Assembly (NCBI GenBank): GCA_963789495.1
Contig: CAWBLP010000004.1
Location: forward strand, 124,001-188,000
Reading direction: 5' to 3'
DNA from: CAWBLP01 sp963789495
GTDB taxonomy: Bacteria > Pseudomonadota > Alphaproteobacteria > Acetobacterales > Acetobacteraceae
DNA length: 64,000 nucleotides
The notes below the pieces were generated by a model. That model was not told the origin of the DNA. It searched no databases and saw only the letters and a list, made by a program, of their open reading frames with translations. A program made the position numbers and the translations under genes. The number at the start of each line of letters is the position of its first letter. The first letter of the stretch is position 1. Positions 36,842 to 48,187 of the stretch are shown here, one piece after another.

Positions 36842-37770
36842 ACATCCTGTTTCACTACGCGGCCGGCCCGGACCTGCAGGCGCGTCTGGCAGCCGTGCCG
36901 AGCTTGCAGATCGCGGTATGTCCGGAGGACGACGAGGCGCTGCTGGCGCGGCTGCTGCCGGACACCGATGTGTTGTGGCACGTGCTGAGGCCATGCACCG
37001 CGGCGATGATCGCGGCGGGCCAGAAGCTGCGGCTGATCCAGAAGATCGGCGTGGGGGTGAACACGATTGACCTGGGTGCGGCGCAGGCGCGTGGCATCCC
37101 GGTCTGCAACCTGCCCGGCACCAATGCACGCGCGGTTGCCGAACTGACTCTCGCCCTGATGCTTTCGACCCTGCGCCGCCTGCCGCGGTTCGATGCCGGC
37201 CTGCGTGCCGGCCTGTGGTCCGATCCGGTTCTGCAGGACGGGCTGGGCGAACTGGGCGGACGGACGGTCGGTCTGATCGGCTATGGCGCCATCCCGCGGC
37301 TGCTGGCCCCGGTGCTGATCGCGCTGGGCTGCCGACTGATCTATCACGCGCGCAACCAACACGCAGATGCGCTCGGCGAATGGCGTTCCCTTGAGGCGCT
37401 GCTGGCGGAGGCGGATGTCGTCAGCCTGCATCTGCCGCTGACGCCTGATACCGAGGCGCTGATCGATGTGGCGGCGCTGGCACGCATGAAGCCGAACGCT
37501 GTGCTGATCAATACCGCGCGGGGCGGTCTGGTGGATCAGGCGGCGCTGACCGAGGCGTTGCGGTCCGGGAGGCTGGCGGCCGCCGGTCTGGACGTGTTCG
37601 CGCAGGAGCCGCCGGACTTCGCCGACCCGCTGTTCGCATTGCCGAATGTCGTGCTGGCGCCCCATGTCGCTTGGCTGACCACTGGCACGTTCGATCGCAG
37701 CTTCAGCCTGGCGGCAGAGAACTGCCGTCGCCTGCAGGCCGGCGAGGATTTGCTGCATCGGGTGGTGTGA
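36838..37770 (+). CDS. D-isomer-specific 2-hydroxyacid dehydrogenase
   Basis: A 310-residue NAD-dependent dehydrogenase. VGLIGYGAIPRLLAPVLIAL is the nucleotide-binding motif; the catalytic trio appears in LINTARGGLVDQAAL (Arg), AGLDVFAQEPPDFADPLFA (Glu) and VVLAPHVAWLT (His). LIQKIGVGVNTIDLGAAQAR is also standard. GTG 36838 overlaps the enolase-like stop by four bases, so the kinase, enolase-like protein and this enzyme are translationally coupled. It would reduce or oxidise a 2-oxo/2-hydroxy acid in the same pathway. Confidence 0.92.
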   Translation: MNILFHYAAGPDLQARLAAVPSLQIAVCPEDDEALLARLLPDTDVLWHVLRPCTAAMIAAGQKLRLIQKIGVGVNTIDLGAAQARGIPVCNLPGTNARAVAELTLALMLSTLRRLPRFDAGLRAGLWSDPVLQDGLGELGGRTVGLIGYGAIPRLLAPVLIALGCRLIYHARNQHADALGEWRSLEALLAEADVVSLHLPLTPDTEALIDVAALARMKPNAVLINTARGGLVDQAALTEALRSGRLAAAGLDVFAQEPPDFADPLFALPNVVLAPHVAWLTTGTFDRSFSLAAENCRRLQAGEDLLHRVV

Positions 37771-38001
37771 TACCAGCCGACGGTTCAACGGCTTCTTGCG
37801 TGTGATGCTCAAAGCGGCTGGGGGGAGTGACTGTTGGCCAACCAGAGGCCATCGTGCCGACGCAGGTCGGCAGCCACGGTGCATTCCGTGTGCTCTCCGG
37901 CAATTTGCGGATGGCTGGCCTGAGCCCCATGCGCGTCAATTTGGCGGGGGTGGGGAAGACGGGTTTGCGTTATGGCCAGCGGATCGCGTCCCGGCGGGGC
38001 T

Positions 38002-38131
38002 TGACCCGGCCATCTCCACCGGAACGATCGGGCCACGCAGCACGCGCTGCAAGCTACTCCGCGGGTAGCCGACCGGGTCAGGCCCGGCCAAGACGGAAGT
38101 GTGCAGGTGGCATGCCGGGCTTTGCTCTATC
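38002..38131. repeat. Dispersed intergenic repeat, copy A
   Basis: Bases 38002-38030 (starting TGACCCGGCCATCTCC) are identical over 29 positions to 58129-58157, and similarity resumes at 38088-38131 versus 58339-58383 (starting CCAAGACGG, about 80 percent). The 37771-38208 spacer otherwise has no recognisable gene. The repeat lies downstream of the dehydrogenase and of convergent clpB. Confidence 0.75.
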
Positions 38132-38173
38132 ATGGGGCCCATGGACGACGGCCCAGCTCGACCAACGGCCCGA

Positions 38174-38202
38174 GGGGATGCGGCCGATCTGGCCGCATCC
38201 CC
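38174..38202 (-). terminator. Perfect hairpin downstream of clpB
   Basis: A perfect 12-base inverted repeat (GGGGATGCGGCC and its complement) with a five-base loop, seven bases past the clpB stop. There is no T-run, so it may act as a terminator or 3' stabiliser. Confidence 0.65.
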
Positions 38203-38208
38203 CGCCGA

Positions 38209-40799
<2,591 letters not shown>

Positions 40800-40920
40800 G
40801 TGCTTGTCCCTATTCATAGGCGACTGGTCCCGACTCCGCCCCTTCAGGAGGCAACGGACTTGTGAACCTTTGGAAAACTAGGTGGGTCGGCGCAGACTAT
40901 GCCTCAAGGGGGTATGCCGC

Positions 40921-41679
40921 ATGCGCATCGAATATCTGTACCGCTATCCGGTCAAAGGCCTCACCGCCGAGGCGCTGGAAACGTCTGTCGTCGAGCCGGG
41001 TGGCTGCATCCCCTGGGATCGCGCCTTCGCGCTGGCGCAGGGCGATTCCGGCTTCGACCCGGCCGCGCCGGTCTGGCAGCAGAAGACCAACTTCATGTGC
41101 CAGATGAGGAATGCCCGCATCGCAGCGCTGTTCTCGTTCTTCGAACCGCGGACCGGCATGCTTGCCATCCGCGCACCCGACGGCTCAGCGGTGGTGGAGA
41201 ATGCGCTGACCGAGGTCGGCCGCGATCGGATCAGCCTGTTTCTGACCGAGTATCTGGGCGAAGAGGCGCGCGGCGTGCCGCGGTTCCATCACATCCCTGG
41301 CCACAGCTTCTGCGATCAGCGCCAGCAGGTCATCAGCCTGATCAATGTCGCCAGCATGCGGGATTTCGAGACCAAGGTCGGTGCACGCCGGCATCGCCGG
41401 CGGTTCCGCGCCAATGTGTGGTTCAGCGGCGCCCCGGCCTGGAGCGAACGCGGCTGGGTCGGTCGCCATCTCCAGCTTGGCGGCGCGGTGCTGCGCGTGG
41501 TGAAACCGACCACGCGCTGTGCGGCCACCGAGGTCAACCCGGAGACCGCAGAACGCGACGCCGATCCGCTGGCCGAACTGCGCGCCCTGTACGGCCATGT
41601 GGAACTCGGCGTGCACGCCGAGGTGATCGAAGGCGGGCATTTTGGCGTGGGCGATTCCATTGAGCTGCTGACGGACTGA
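40921..41679 (+). CDS. MOSC domain protein
   Basis: A 252-residue protein with an N-terminal MOSC beta-barrel (MRIEYLYRYPVKGLTAEALE) and a C-terminal MOSC domain where VVKPTTRCAATEVNPETAER provides the conserved cysteine used for molybdenum cofactor or sulfur binding. Relatives such as YcbX and mARC reduce N-hydroxylated compounds. The gene is divergent from clpB; the 120-base spacer must hold both promoters. Length is normal. Confidence 0.88.
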   Translation: MRIEYLYRYPVKGLTAEALETSVVEPGGCIPWDRAFALAQGDSGFDPAAPVWQQKTNFMCQMRNARIAALFSFFEPRTGMLAIRAPDGSAVVENALTEVGRDRISLFLTEYLGEEARGVPRFHHIPGHSFCDQRQQVISLINVASMRDFETKVGARRHRRRFRANVWFSGAPAWSERGWVGRHLQLGGAVLRVVKPTTRCAATEVNPETAERDADPLAELRALYGHVELGVHAEVIEGGHFGVGDSIELLTD

Positions 41680-41774
41680 GGCCGCGGGGCAGCTCGCGTT
41701 GCCGCGCTTTTCTGTCTCTCAACACGCGTGAGGGGCAGCTCCCAACCTGGGATCCGTCCCTCAGCCGCCTGCTA

Positions 41775-42980
41775 TCACACCCAGCGCAATGGCGGATCGC
41801 CCCCCAGCAGGTGGAGCCCCACCGTCTCGAAATGGCCGCGCCGGCCCTGCAACTGCTGCGATACGGCATTCATGTCGCGAAACCGGCGTTCGAAAGGTTG
41901 CGACTGGAAGATCGCTGTCGCGCCGGCCTCATGGTAGATGCTGTGTACCACGTCGCGTGCTTCGTGAATGGCGTAGGTGGAGGCTTGGCGGATCGCCATC
42001 CGGTTATCGAGACTGAGCTGCCCGCTCTGCGCCACCTCCTGTTGCACCGCTTCGAGCGTATGCAGCAGGCCGGCGCGTGCCGCCTTCAACCGCGCATCGG
42101 AATAGCCGATGATGTGCTGCACCGCCTGATTGTCACGCAAGGCAGTCGATGTCAGCGCCGGGGTCTTCTGGCGTGCGAGTCCGATGAACGTGTTCAGCAT
42201 GGCACGTGCCACGCCGAGCCCGACGCAGGCGAAACCCGACGCGTATAGCTGCATCGCTGCGAAGCGATAGAGCAGGCCCGGTTCCCGGCGTTCCGTTTCG
42301 GCATCTCGAGTCAGCGTGTGCGCGTCGTCAACGAACACGTTGTCGAATGTGTAGTTGTCGCTGCCGGTGCCGCGCAGACCCATCACCTGCCAGACGTCGT
42401 CGATCCTCGCGACCTCGCGGCGGATCAGCATGGTGCGTTCCCAGGGGCTGCCATTGGGATGGCGCTCCAACGTGCCGTCGGCGCCGAAACACGGGCAATG
42501 TGCCCCGAGCCAGGTGGCGTGGCGGCTGCCGCTGGCGAAACTCCAAGTTCCACTGACACGCCAGCCACCGTCCACGCGCACCGCCTTGGCGCCAGGGCCC
42601 TGGCCCCAGGCCAGCACGTCGCGCGGGTCGCCCCAGACTTCGTGGGCCACTTCGGGCGCCAGGTAGCCGGCCGACATCGAGCAACCGGACCCCTGGTTCA
42701 TGCACCACGCGGCACTGGCGTCGCCCATGGCGATGGCTTCGACACATTGCACGTAAACCGACGGGTTGAGCTCCTCCCCGCCATAGGCGCGTGGGATCAA
42801 CAGGCGGAACATGCCGGCTGCGTGCATGGCGTCCAGCACATCGCGGGGCAATTCGCAGCCCGCCTCGATGCGCGGGGCGGCCTTCTCCAGCAGCGGGGTC
42901 AGCGCGCGTGCGCGAGCGATCGGGTCGCACGCACGATCTGCCTCCACGGCCGTTTCGTTTCCGGCGTTCCCCGCAGCCAT
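41775..42980 (-). CDS. Acyl-CoA dehydrogenase-fold flavin monooxygenase (HsaA/HpaB-type)
   Basis: A 401-residue protein of the acyl-CoA dehydrogenase type-2 group, which includes flavin-dependent hydroxylases supplied with reduced flavin. N-terminal LLEKAAPRIEAGCELPRDVL, middle GWRVSGTWSFASGSRHATWL and VMGLRGTGSDNYTFDNVFVD, and the C-terminal helix AVSQQLQGRRGHFETVGLHL are typical. ATG 42980 fits the family; longer extensions are not conserved. It is convergent with the MOSC gene and divergent from pcm. The substrate is unknown. Confidence 0.86.
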   Translation of the reverse strand: MAAGNAGNETAVEADRACDPIARARALTPLLEKAAPRIEAGCELPRDVLDAMHAAGMFRLLIPRAYGGEELNPSVYVQCVEAIAMGDASAAWCMNQGSGCSMSAGYLAPEVAHEVWGDPRDVLAWGQGPGAKAVRVDGGWRVSGTWSFASGSRHATWLGAHCPCFGADGTLERHPNGSPWERTMLIRREVARIDDVWQVMGLRGTGSDNYTFDNVFVDDAHTLTRDAETERREPGLLYRFAAMQLYASGFACVGLGVARAMLNTFIGLARQKTPALTSTALRDNQAVQHIIGYSDARLKAARAGLLHTLEAVQQEVAQSGQLSLDNRMAIRQASTYAIHEARDVVHSIYHEAGATAIFQSQPFERRFRDMNAVSQQLQGRRGHFETVGLHLLGGDPPLRWV

Positions 42981-43095
42981 GGAACTTCCCTCTCGTCCCG
43001 TTGGTTCCGGATGGTAGAACGGAGTGGACGCCGGGCGCAAAACCGCGCCTGGCGCGGCAACGCGGCGCGCTTGTCCGCGGGAGAACGGGGGCAGC

Positions 43096-43746
43096 ATGAC
43101 CCGCCAGGACGCGCTGATAGCCGATATCGAGGCCGAGGTAGAGTTCACGGCGCGATGGACCGGTCGCCCTCGCCTGGCTCCCGCGGTGATGGCAGCGTTG
43201 CGTAAGGTGCGGCGCGAAGCCTTCGTGGCGCCGAGCGACACAGCACGCGCTTACGTCAATGCGCCGCTGCGCATCGGCCACGGACAGACTATCTCACAGC
43301 CCTTCATTGTTGCGTTGATGACGGATCTGCTGGATCTGCAGCGTACCGACCGCGTGCTGGAAGTCGGCACCGGTTCCGGCTACCAGGCCGCGATCCTGGC
43401 GGAGCTATCCGGTACAGTCTGTTCCATTGAGCTGGTGCCGGAGCTGGCCGAACAGGCGCGGCGGGTGCTCGCGGAACAAGGCTACCGGAGGGTGGCGTTG
43501 CGCATTGGCGATGGAGCCTTGGGCTGGCCGGAACGCGCGCCGTTCGATGCGATCATCGTCACCGCAGCGGCGGCTGAACCACCCTCAGCCCTGATCGAGC
43601 AGCTGGCGCCGGGCGGCCGCATGGTCGTCCCGGTTGGGGCCCCGCATGATGAGCAGACGCTGACCTTGGTGCAGAAGGATGCCACCGGCGCGGTGCAGAT
43701 GCAGCCGCTCCTGTCGGTGGCCTTCGTGCCACTAGTCCGGCCATAG
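43096..43746 (+). CDS. pcm: Protein-L-isoaspartate O-methyltransferase
   Basis: A 216-residue methyltransferase repairing isoaspartyl residues using S-adenosylmethionine. APLRIGHGQTISQPFIVALM is the family's substrate loop and DRVLEVGTGSGYQAAILAEL the SAM-binding motif I; FDAIIVTAAAAEPPSALIEQ and GGRMVVPVG follow in order. ATG 43096 is chosen; upstream codons are low-complexity. It is divergent from the flavin monooxygenase gene. Confidence 0.94.
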   Translation: MTRQDALIADIEAEVEFTARWTGRPRLAPAVMAALRKVRREAFVAPSDTARAYVNAPLRIGHGQTISQPFIVALMTDLLDLQRTDRVLEVGTGSGYQAAILAELSGTVCSIELVPELAEQARRVLAEQGYRRVALRIGDGALGWPERAPFDAIIVTAAAAEPPSALIEQLAPGGRMVVPVGAPHDEQTLTLVQKDATGAVQMQPLLSVAFVPLVRP

Positions 43747-43943
43747 TGCCACCCAGGGTCGGTCGGAGCGCTCTGTGCCGTTTAGGGCTGCGACCGGTTT
43801 CCGGCAGATCGGTTCAAAGCGCCATCGCGCGACAACTCCGCACCAGTGACCCTTTCCGCGTTCCTGCCCGGCTCGTGGTACCAGGGCGGCAGAAGCGAGG
43901 TCTTCCCCGCTGCCACTCGGTCCGCAATGGCGTCTGTCCGCGG

Positions 43944-43980
43944 TTGACACCCCGCAGTTTGCCCGTGTTACTGATCAGTA
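43944..43980 (+). promoter_or_regulatory. Promoter with palindromic operator before LLM gene
   Basis: TTGACA at 43944-43949 is a perfect -35 element. Seventeen bases later the -10 region (from 43967) is overlapped by the perfect 12-base palindrome TACTGATCAGTA at 43969-43980, a form typical of TetR-family operators. A repressor bound here would block the -10. The ATG of the LLM gene lies 36 bases downstream. The rest of the 43747-44016 spacer has nothing recognised. Confidence 0.65.
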
Positions 43981-44016
43981 GCTTACTTATCCCGCACCCG
44001 CTCGGAGACCCGCGCC

Positions 44017-45301
44017 ATGAAGCTGATGTGGTTCCATCTGATGCCGTACACGGAGCTGCCGAACGACTTCCGCGACAAGAACCCGTCGGTCTGGGTGGAC
44101 ATCCACTCCTCGCTGTTCGACCCGCGTCGCGCGCATCACATGTATAACGACTTCATGGATGAGCTGGAATACGCCGCCGAGTGCGGCTTCGACGCGATCT
44201 GCGTCAACGAGCATCATTCCAACGGCTACGGGCTGATGCCGTCGCCCAACCTGATCGCATCGTCACTGGCGCGTCGCACCACTGACACCGCGATCTGCGT
44301 GATGGGCAACTCGCTGGCACTGTACAATCCGCCGACCCGTGTGGCGGAAGAGTTCGCGATGATCGACGTGATCTCCGGTGGCCGGCTGATCGCCGGCTTC
44401 CCGGTCGGCACGCCGATGGACACCTGCTACGCTTACGGCACCAACCCGAGCCAGCTTCGCCAGCGTTACCTGGAGGCGCACGACCTGGTGGTGCGCGCCT
44501 GGCAGGAGCAGGACACGTTCGCGTTCAACGGCCGCTTCAATCAGCAGCGCTACGTCAACATCTGGCCGCGCCCGATGCAACGCCCGCATCCGCCGATCTG
44601 GATTCCCGGCGGCGGCTCGGTGGAGACGTGGCACTGGTGCGCCGAGATGGACTACGTCGTACTGCTACCTGTCGCTACTACGGCTACAAGGCCGGCCAGG
44701 CGACGATGGACGGCTTCTGGAACGAGATGGCGCGGCTCGGCAAGGACCGCAATCCGTACCGCGCCGGCTTCCTGCAGTTCGTCGGCGTCGGCGAATCCCG
44801 CCAGCACGCCTTCGATCTCTATGCCGAGGCCGCGGAGTATTTCTACGGCCGCTGCCTGCACGTCGATGCGCGCTGGGCAACGCCGCCGGGCTACACCAGC
44901 GAGGGCAGCCAGCGCGCCGGCATCGAAAGCCAGATCAGGAAGGCGGCCGATTCCAACGTGCGCGGCAAGTCCACCGGCGAGCGCTTCGCCTCCGTCGCCC
45001 GCGAGATGGATGCGCATCGTCGACAACGGCTACGTCATCATCGGCTCACCCAACGAGGTGGCGGAGCAGTTGCGCGAGGTCGCCGCCAGCCTGAATGTCG
45101 GCCACCTGATGCTGCTGCTGCAGTTCGGCAACATGAGCAAGGACCTGACCCGCTACAACACGAAGTTGTTCGCCGAACAGGTGATGCCGCAAGCTGAAGG
45201 GGCAGTTCTCCGAGTGGGAGGACCACTGGTGGCCGCAGCCGATGGAGCAGAACTTGCGCGCCGAGATCCCGGCCTTCCTGCCGAAGCTGGCCGCGGAATA
45301 G
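44017..45301 (+). CDS. LLM-class flavin-dependent oxidoreductase (frameshifted here)
   Basis: A luciferase-like F420/FMN monooxygenase of about 425 residues. FDAICVNEHHSNGYGLMPSP, TAICVMGNSLALYNPPTRVA and ISGGRLIAGFPVGT are family motifs. Breaks at about 44657-44675 (two extra bases; expected MDYVYCYLSYYGYKAGQ), 45013 (extra G) and 45191 (extra C) net to a return to frame; the middle reads YGYKAGQATMDGFWNEMARL and the repaired end reads PAFLPKLAAE. Stop is at 45301. An isolated palindromic operator precedes it, suggesting control by a TetR-type repressor encoded elsewhere. Confidence 0.88.
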
Positions 45302-45327
45302 AGGCGGGGAAGACCGAAGCTTAAGGA

Positions 45328-45442
45328 CTTCCCCTCCCGGTGCCGAAGGGGGCTGGGGAAGGGGATGGCGGGGATTATCTCGCAAAGCGAAGCGCAATCC
45401 CAACCGCCCCGTACCCCAACCCTCCCGCAATCGGAGGGGGGA
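45328..45442. repeat. GC-rich palindromic intergenic repeat, second copy
   Basis: Tracts CTTCCCCTCCCGG, GGGGGCTGGGGAAGGGG, CCCCGTACCCCAACCCTCC and GGAGGGGGGAG alternate, similar to the repeat after gap. Within it, GGCGGGGATT (45367-45376) can pair with AATCCCAACCGCC to form a cruciform with an inner CGC/GCG stem. It separates the LLM gene from the hydrolases. Confidence 0.65.
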
Positions 45443-45476
45443 GACGCTGGTGTGTCGTGCGAACCGGAGCATTGCC

Positions 45477-46260
45477 GTGAGTGAACCCGAAACGTTGACC
45501 GTCGATGTCAACGGATTTGCGACCCGCGTCTGGCGGAAGGGCAGCGGGCCCAAGATCGGCTTCCTCGCCGGGTTTGGCGGGCTGCCGCGCTGGGTGCCGT
45601 TCCTCGACGAGCTGGCGAAGTCGCGCACGGTGATCGTGCCCGTCGGTGCCCGGCTTCCCCGGCGGCGATCGCGGCCACAGCGTGCTGGACACGCATCTCG
45701 ACTGGCTGCTCGCCGTGCGCGAGCTGCTGGAGAAGGCCGAACTGGCGGGCGCCGATCTCGCCGGCAGCTCGGTCGGCGGCTCGCTCGCGGCCGAGATGGC
45801 GGCGCTGTGGCCGGCTTCGATCCGCCGCCTGGCGCTGATCGGTCCTTGGGGGCTGTATGATGAGGCGGATCCGCCAACCGATCCCTGGGCGCAGCGCGGC
45901 GACGCGGTGCCTGGCCTGATGTGCGCCGACCCGGCGATCTGGACCGCGCTGAAGACGGCGCCCGAGGGCGCCAACTCGATCGAGTGGCCGATCGAGCAGG
46001 TGCGAGCCGCCGAGGCCGCCGCCCGCATCTTCTGGCCGCTCGGCAACACCAAGCTGGAGAAGCGGCTGCGGCTGATCCAGGCGCCGACTCTGCTGCTGTG
46101 GGGTGAACAGGACCGCGTCATGCCGCCCAGCTACGCGACACGGTTCGCCCAGGGCATCGCCGGCAAGACAGAGACCCAGGTGATCGCCGGCGCGGGGCAC
46201 CTGGCCGAACTGGACAAGCCGGCCGAGGTCGCCGCGGCGATCCTGCAATTCACAGCCTGA
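45477..46260 (+). CDS. Alpha/beta hydrolase (frameshifted here)
   Basis: An alpha/beta-hydrolase-fold protein of about 260 residues. The first part ends LDELAKSRTVIVP and, after an extra C near 45641, continues VPGFPGGDRGHSVLDTHLDW. The nucleophile elbow reads AGSSVGGSLAAEM (Ser), a late acid is in LLLWGEQDRVMPP, and the histidine in IAGAGHLAELDKP. GTG 45477 is the likely start; ATG 45450 is possible. It is followed 11 bases later by a second hydrolase, and both could serve the LLM monooxygenase pathway. Confidence 0.82.
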
Positions 46261-46271
46261 GGTTTGACGCA

Positions 46272-47235
46272 ATGCCGCTCGATCCAGACGCCCAGCTTGT
46301 GCTGGACATGATCCGCGCCGCGGGTCGGCCGCCCTTCGAAACGCTGACCCCGGACGAGGCGCGCCAAGCGTATATCAACAGCCGCAGGGTTCTGCAGCCG
46401 CAGCCGGAAGAGGTGGCGGAGGTGCGCGATGCCTCGGTCCCCGCGCCGGCGGGCGACATTCCGGTGCGGCTGTACCGCCCGCCGGCACCGCGCCCACCGA
46501 CGTGCTGCCCGGCGCTGGTCTACTACCACGGCGGCGGCTGGCTGCTGGGCGACCTCGACTTCGCATGACGTAGTCTGCCGGCGCTTCGCCAACGCGGCGC
46601 GCTGCCGCGGTGGTCTCGGTGGACTACCGCATGGCGCCGGAGCACAAATTTCCCGCCGCGGTCGACGATTGTGCCGCCGCCACGCGTTGGGTGGTGACCG
46701 AGGCCGCGGCGCTGGGGATCGACCCGAACGCGTGTCGCCGTCGGCGGCGATTCGGCGGGCGGCAATCTGGCTGCGGTGATGGCGCTGATGGCGCGGGACG
46801 GCAACCTGCCGCCGCTCGCGCTTCCAGCTGCTGATCTACCCGGCGACCGACATGATGATGACCAGCGTGTCGTCGCGGACCATCACCGATGGCTTGCCGC
46901 TGACCGCGAAGACCATGCGCTGGTTCATCGACCACTACATGCGCGACGCCGATGACCCGCGCGACTGGCGGGCCTCGCCGCTGCGCGCGACCGATCTGTC
47001 GGGAACCGCGCAGGCCGTGGTGCTGACCTGCAGCCACGATCCGTTGTGCGACGAGGGCATCGCCTATGCCCATCGGTTGGAGCGGGAGGGCGTGCGGGTG
47101 CTGCATCTGCACCTGTCCGACCAACTTCACGGTTTCGTTAGCATGGGCCGCATCATCCGGGCCGCGGATGTCGCGATCGAGGCGATGGGCGTAGTGCTGA
47201 AGCAGGCATTGTGGCCACCCGGGCCACCGGGCTGA
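46272..47235 (+). CDS. Alpha/beta hydrolase fold-3 esterase (frameshifted here)
   Basis: A hormone-sensitive-lipase-type esterase of about 315 residues. The oxyanion motif PALVYYHGGGWLLGDLD is followed by a break; repaired, the sequence reads SVDYRMAPEHKFPAAVDDCA, then the nucleophile motif GGDSAGGNLAAVMALMARDG and LLIYPATDMMMTSVSSRTIT, ending with the acid in TCSHDPLCDEG and the histidine in QLHGFVSMGRII. Four one-base insertions at about 46560, 46603, 46732 and 46820 account for the frames. It follows the previous hydrolase by 11 bases. Confidence 0.85.
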
Positions 47236-47429
47236 CACCCGTGGCCGGCGGCCAGCAGCCGATCCCGCCGCCGCCTTCGGGCGTGTCGGCATCGTGCGAG
47301 GACTTTCATCCCTCCCGGCGCGAGCGGGTGCGGCCGGCCCGGAGCAGTGCGCCTGGTCCCGCTCTGCGGGCCAGCCGCGGCCGGGCATCTTACGGCGGTT
47401 CTGCCCAGATCCACGGCTTGGCAGCTTGC

Positions 47430-47458
47430 TTGACTCGAGTTGTGCCCCTGCCTAGAAC
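47430..47458 (+). promoter_or_regulatory. Sigma70-type promoter of rpsT
   Basis: TTGACT at 47430-47435 and TAGAAC at 47453-47458 are separated by exactly 17 bases, and lie 71 bases before the rpsT ATG. The rest of the 47236-47529 spacer shows no gene. Confidence 0.6.
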
Positions 47459-47529
47459 TCCGCCTCCCGCCGCCGATCTCGCATCGGCGGCTTTCATCAT
47501 TCGTCACTGCAAACAGCAAAAAAGAGCCC

Positions 47530-47799
47530 ATGGCCAATACCGACTCCGCGCGCAAGCGCATTCGTCAGAGCCGCCGGCGCACTGAGCGCAACCAAGCGCG
47601 CAAGTCCCGCATGCGGACTTTCGTGAAGAAGGTCGAAGTCGCCTTGGCGGGCGGCGACAAGGCCGCGGCCGCGGAGGCCCTGCGTGCGGCCCAGCCGGAA
47701 ATGCAGCGCGCCGCGGGCAAGGGTGTGACCCACCGCAACACGGTCGCCCGCAAGCTGTCGCGGTTGTCCGCGCGTATCAAGGCACTCGCCAGCGCCTGA
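47530..47799 (+). CDS. rpsT: 30S ribosomal protein S20
   Basis: An 89-residue S20, MANTDSARKRIRQSRRRTER followed by NQARKSRMRTFVKKVEVALA, and GKGVTHRNTVARKLSRLSAR near the C-terminus; all are standard. It binds 16S rRNA in the small subunit. Position directly upstream of dnaA is typical for alphaproteobacteria. A promoter-like pair lies 71 bases upstream. Confidence 0.98.
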   Translation: MANTDSARKRIRQSRRRTERNQARKSRMRTFVKKVEVALAGGDKAAAAEALRAAQPEMQRAAGKGVTHRNTVARKLSRLSARIKALASA

Positions 47800-47879
47800 G
47801 GTTCCGCGTCCGTATCGGATTAGATTGCTTGACTGGACGCGATGATGACAGCAATATTACCTGCGGTTTAGACGGTGGT

Positions 47880-48060
47880 GTGACTGCTGGATTTTACAGC
47901 GGCCACCGCTTCTATTTACCCTGCATTTCCCAATTATTTCATGCAGCATAGTTGCTGCGAGCAATCTTCTTGCGTTTTCTTTGTCTACTCAAAATTCTCG
48001 CAGATTTCTGATTGCTGCTTTGCCAAACGCTGGCATACTCGTTTCTAGACAAACCGCCCC
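47880..48060. other. AT-rich region between rpsT and dnaA
   Basis: In a GC-rich genome this stretch is visibly AT-rich (runs such as GGATTTTACAG, CCCAATTATTTCATG, TTGCGTTTTCTTTG, CTCAAAATTCTCGC). It must hold the dnaA promoter and could belong to a replication origin region, but I could not find a clear DnaA box (TTATCCACA form) on either strand. Confidence 0.55.
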
Positions 48061-48187
48061 TCGCCGAGGTTTCCAACTTCCGTGCTCTGCTGCTGATATC
48101 GGCAAGCACCGTTTGTTGCGTAGTAAGATCAATTCGCTGGGTCTGGGTGAGGACGACGGCAACAAGACCGGTTCAGGGGAGCTCGGC

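Noticed and set aside
47800..48187. DnaA boxes in the dnaA upstream region
   Set aside because: No sequence close to TTATCCACA on either strand was found by eye, so no origin is called.
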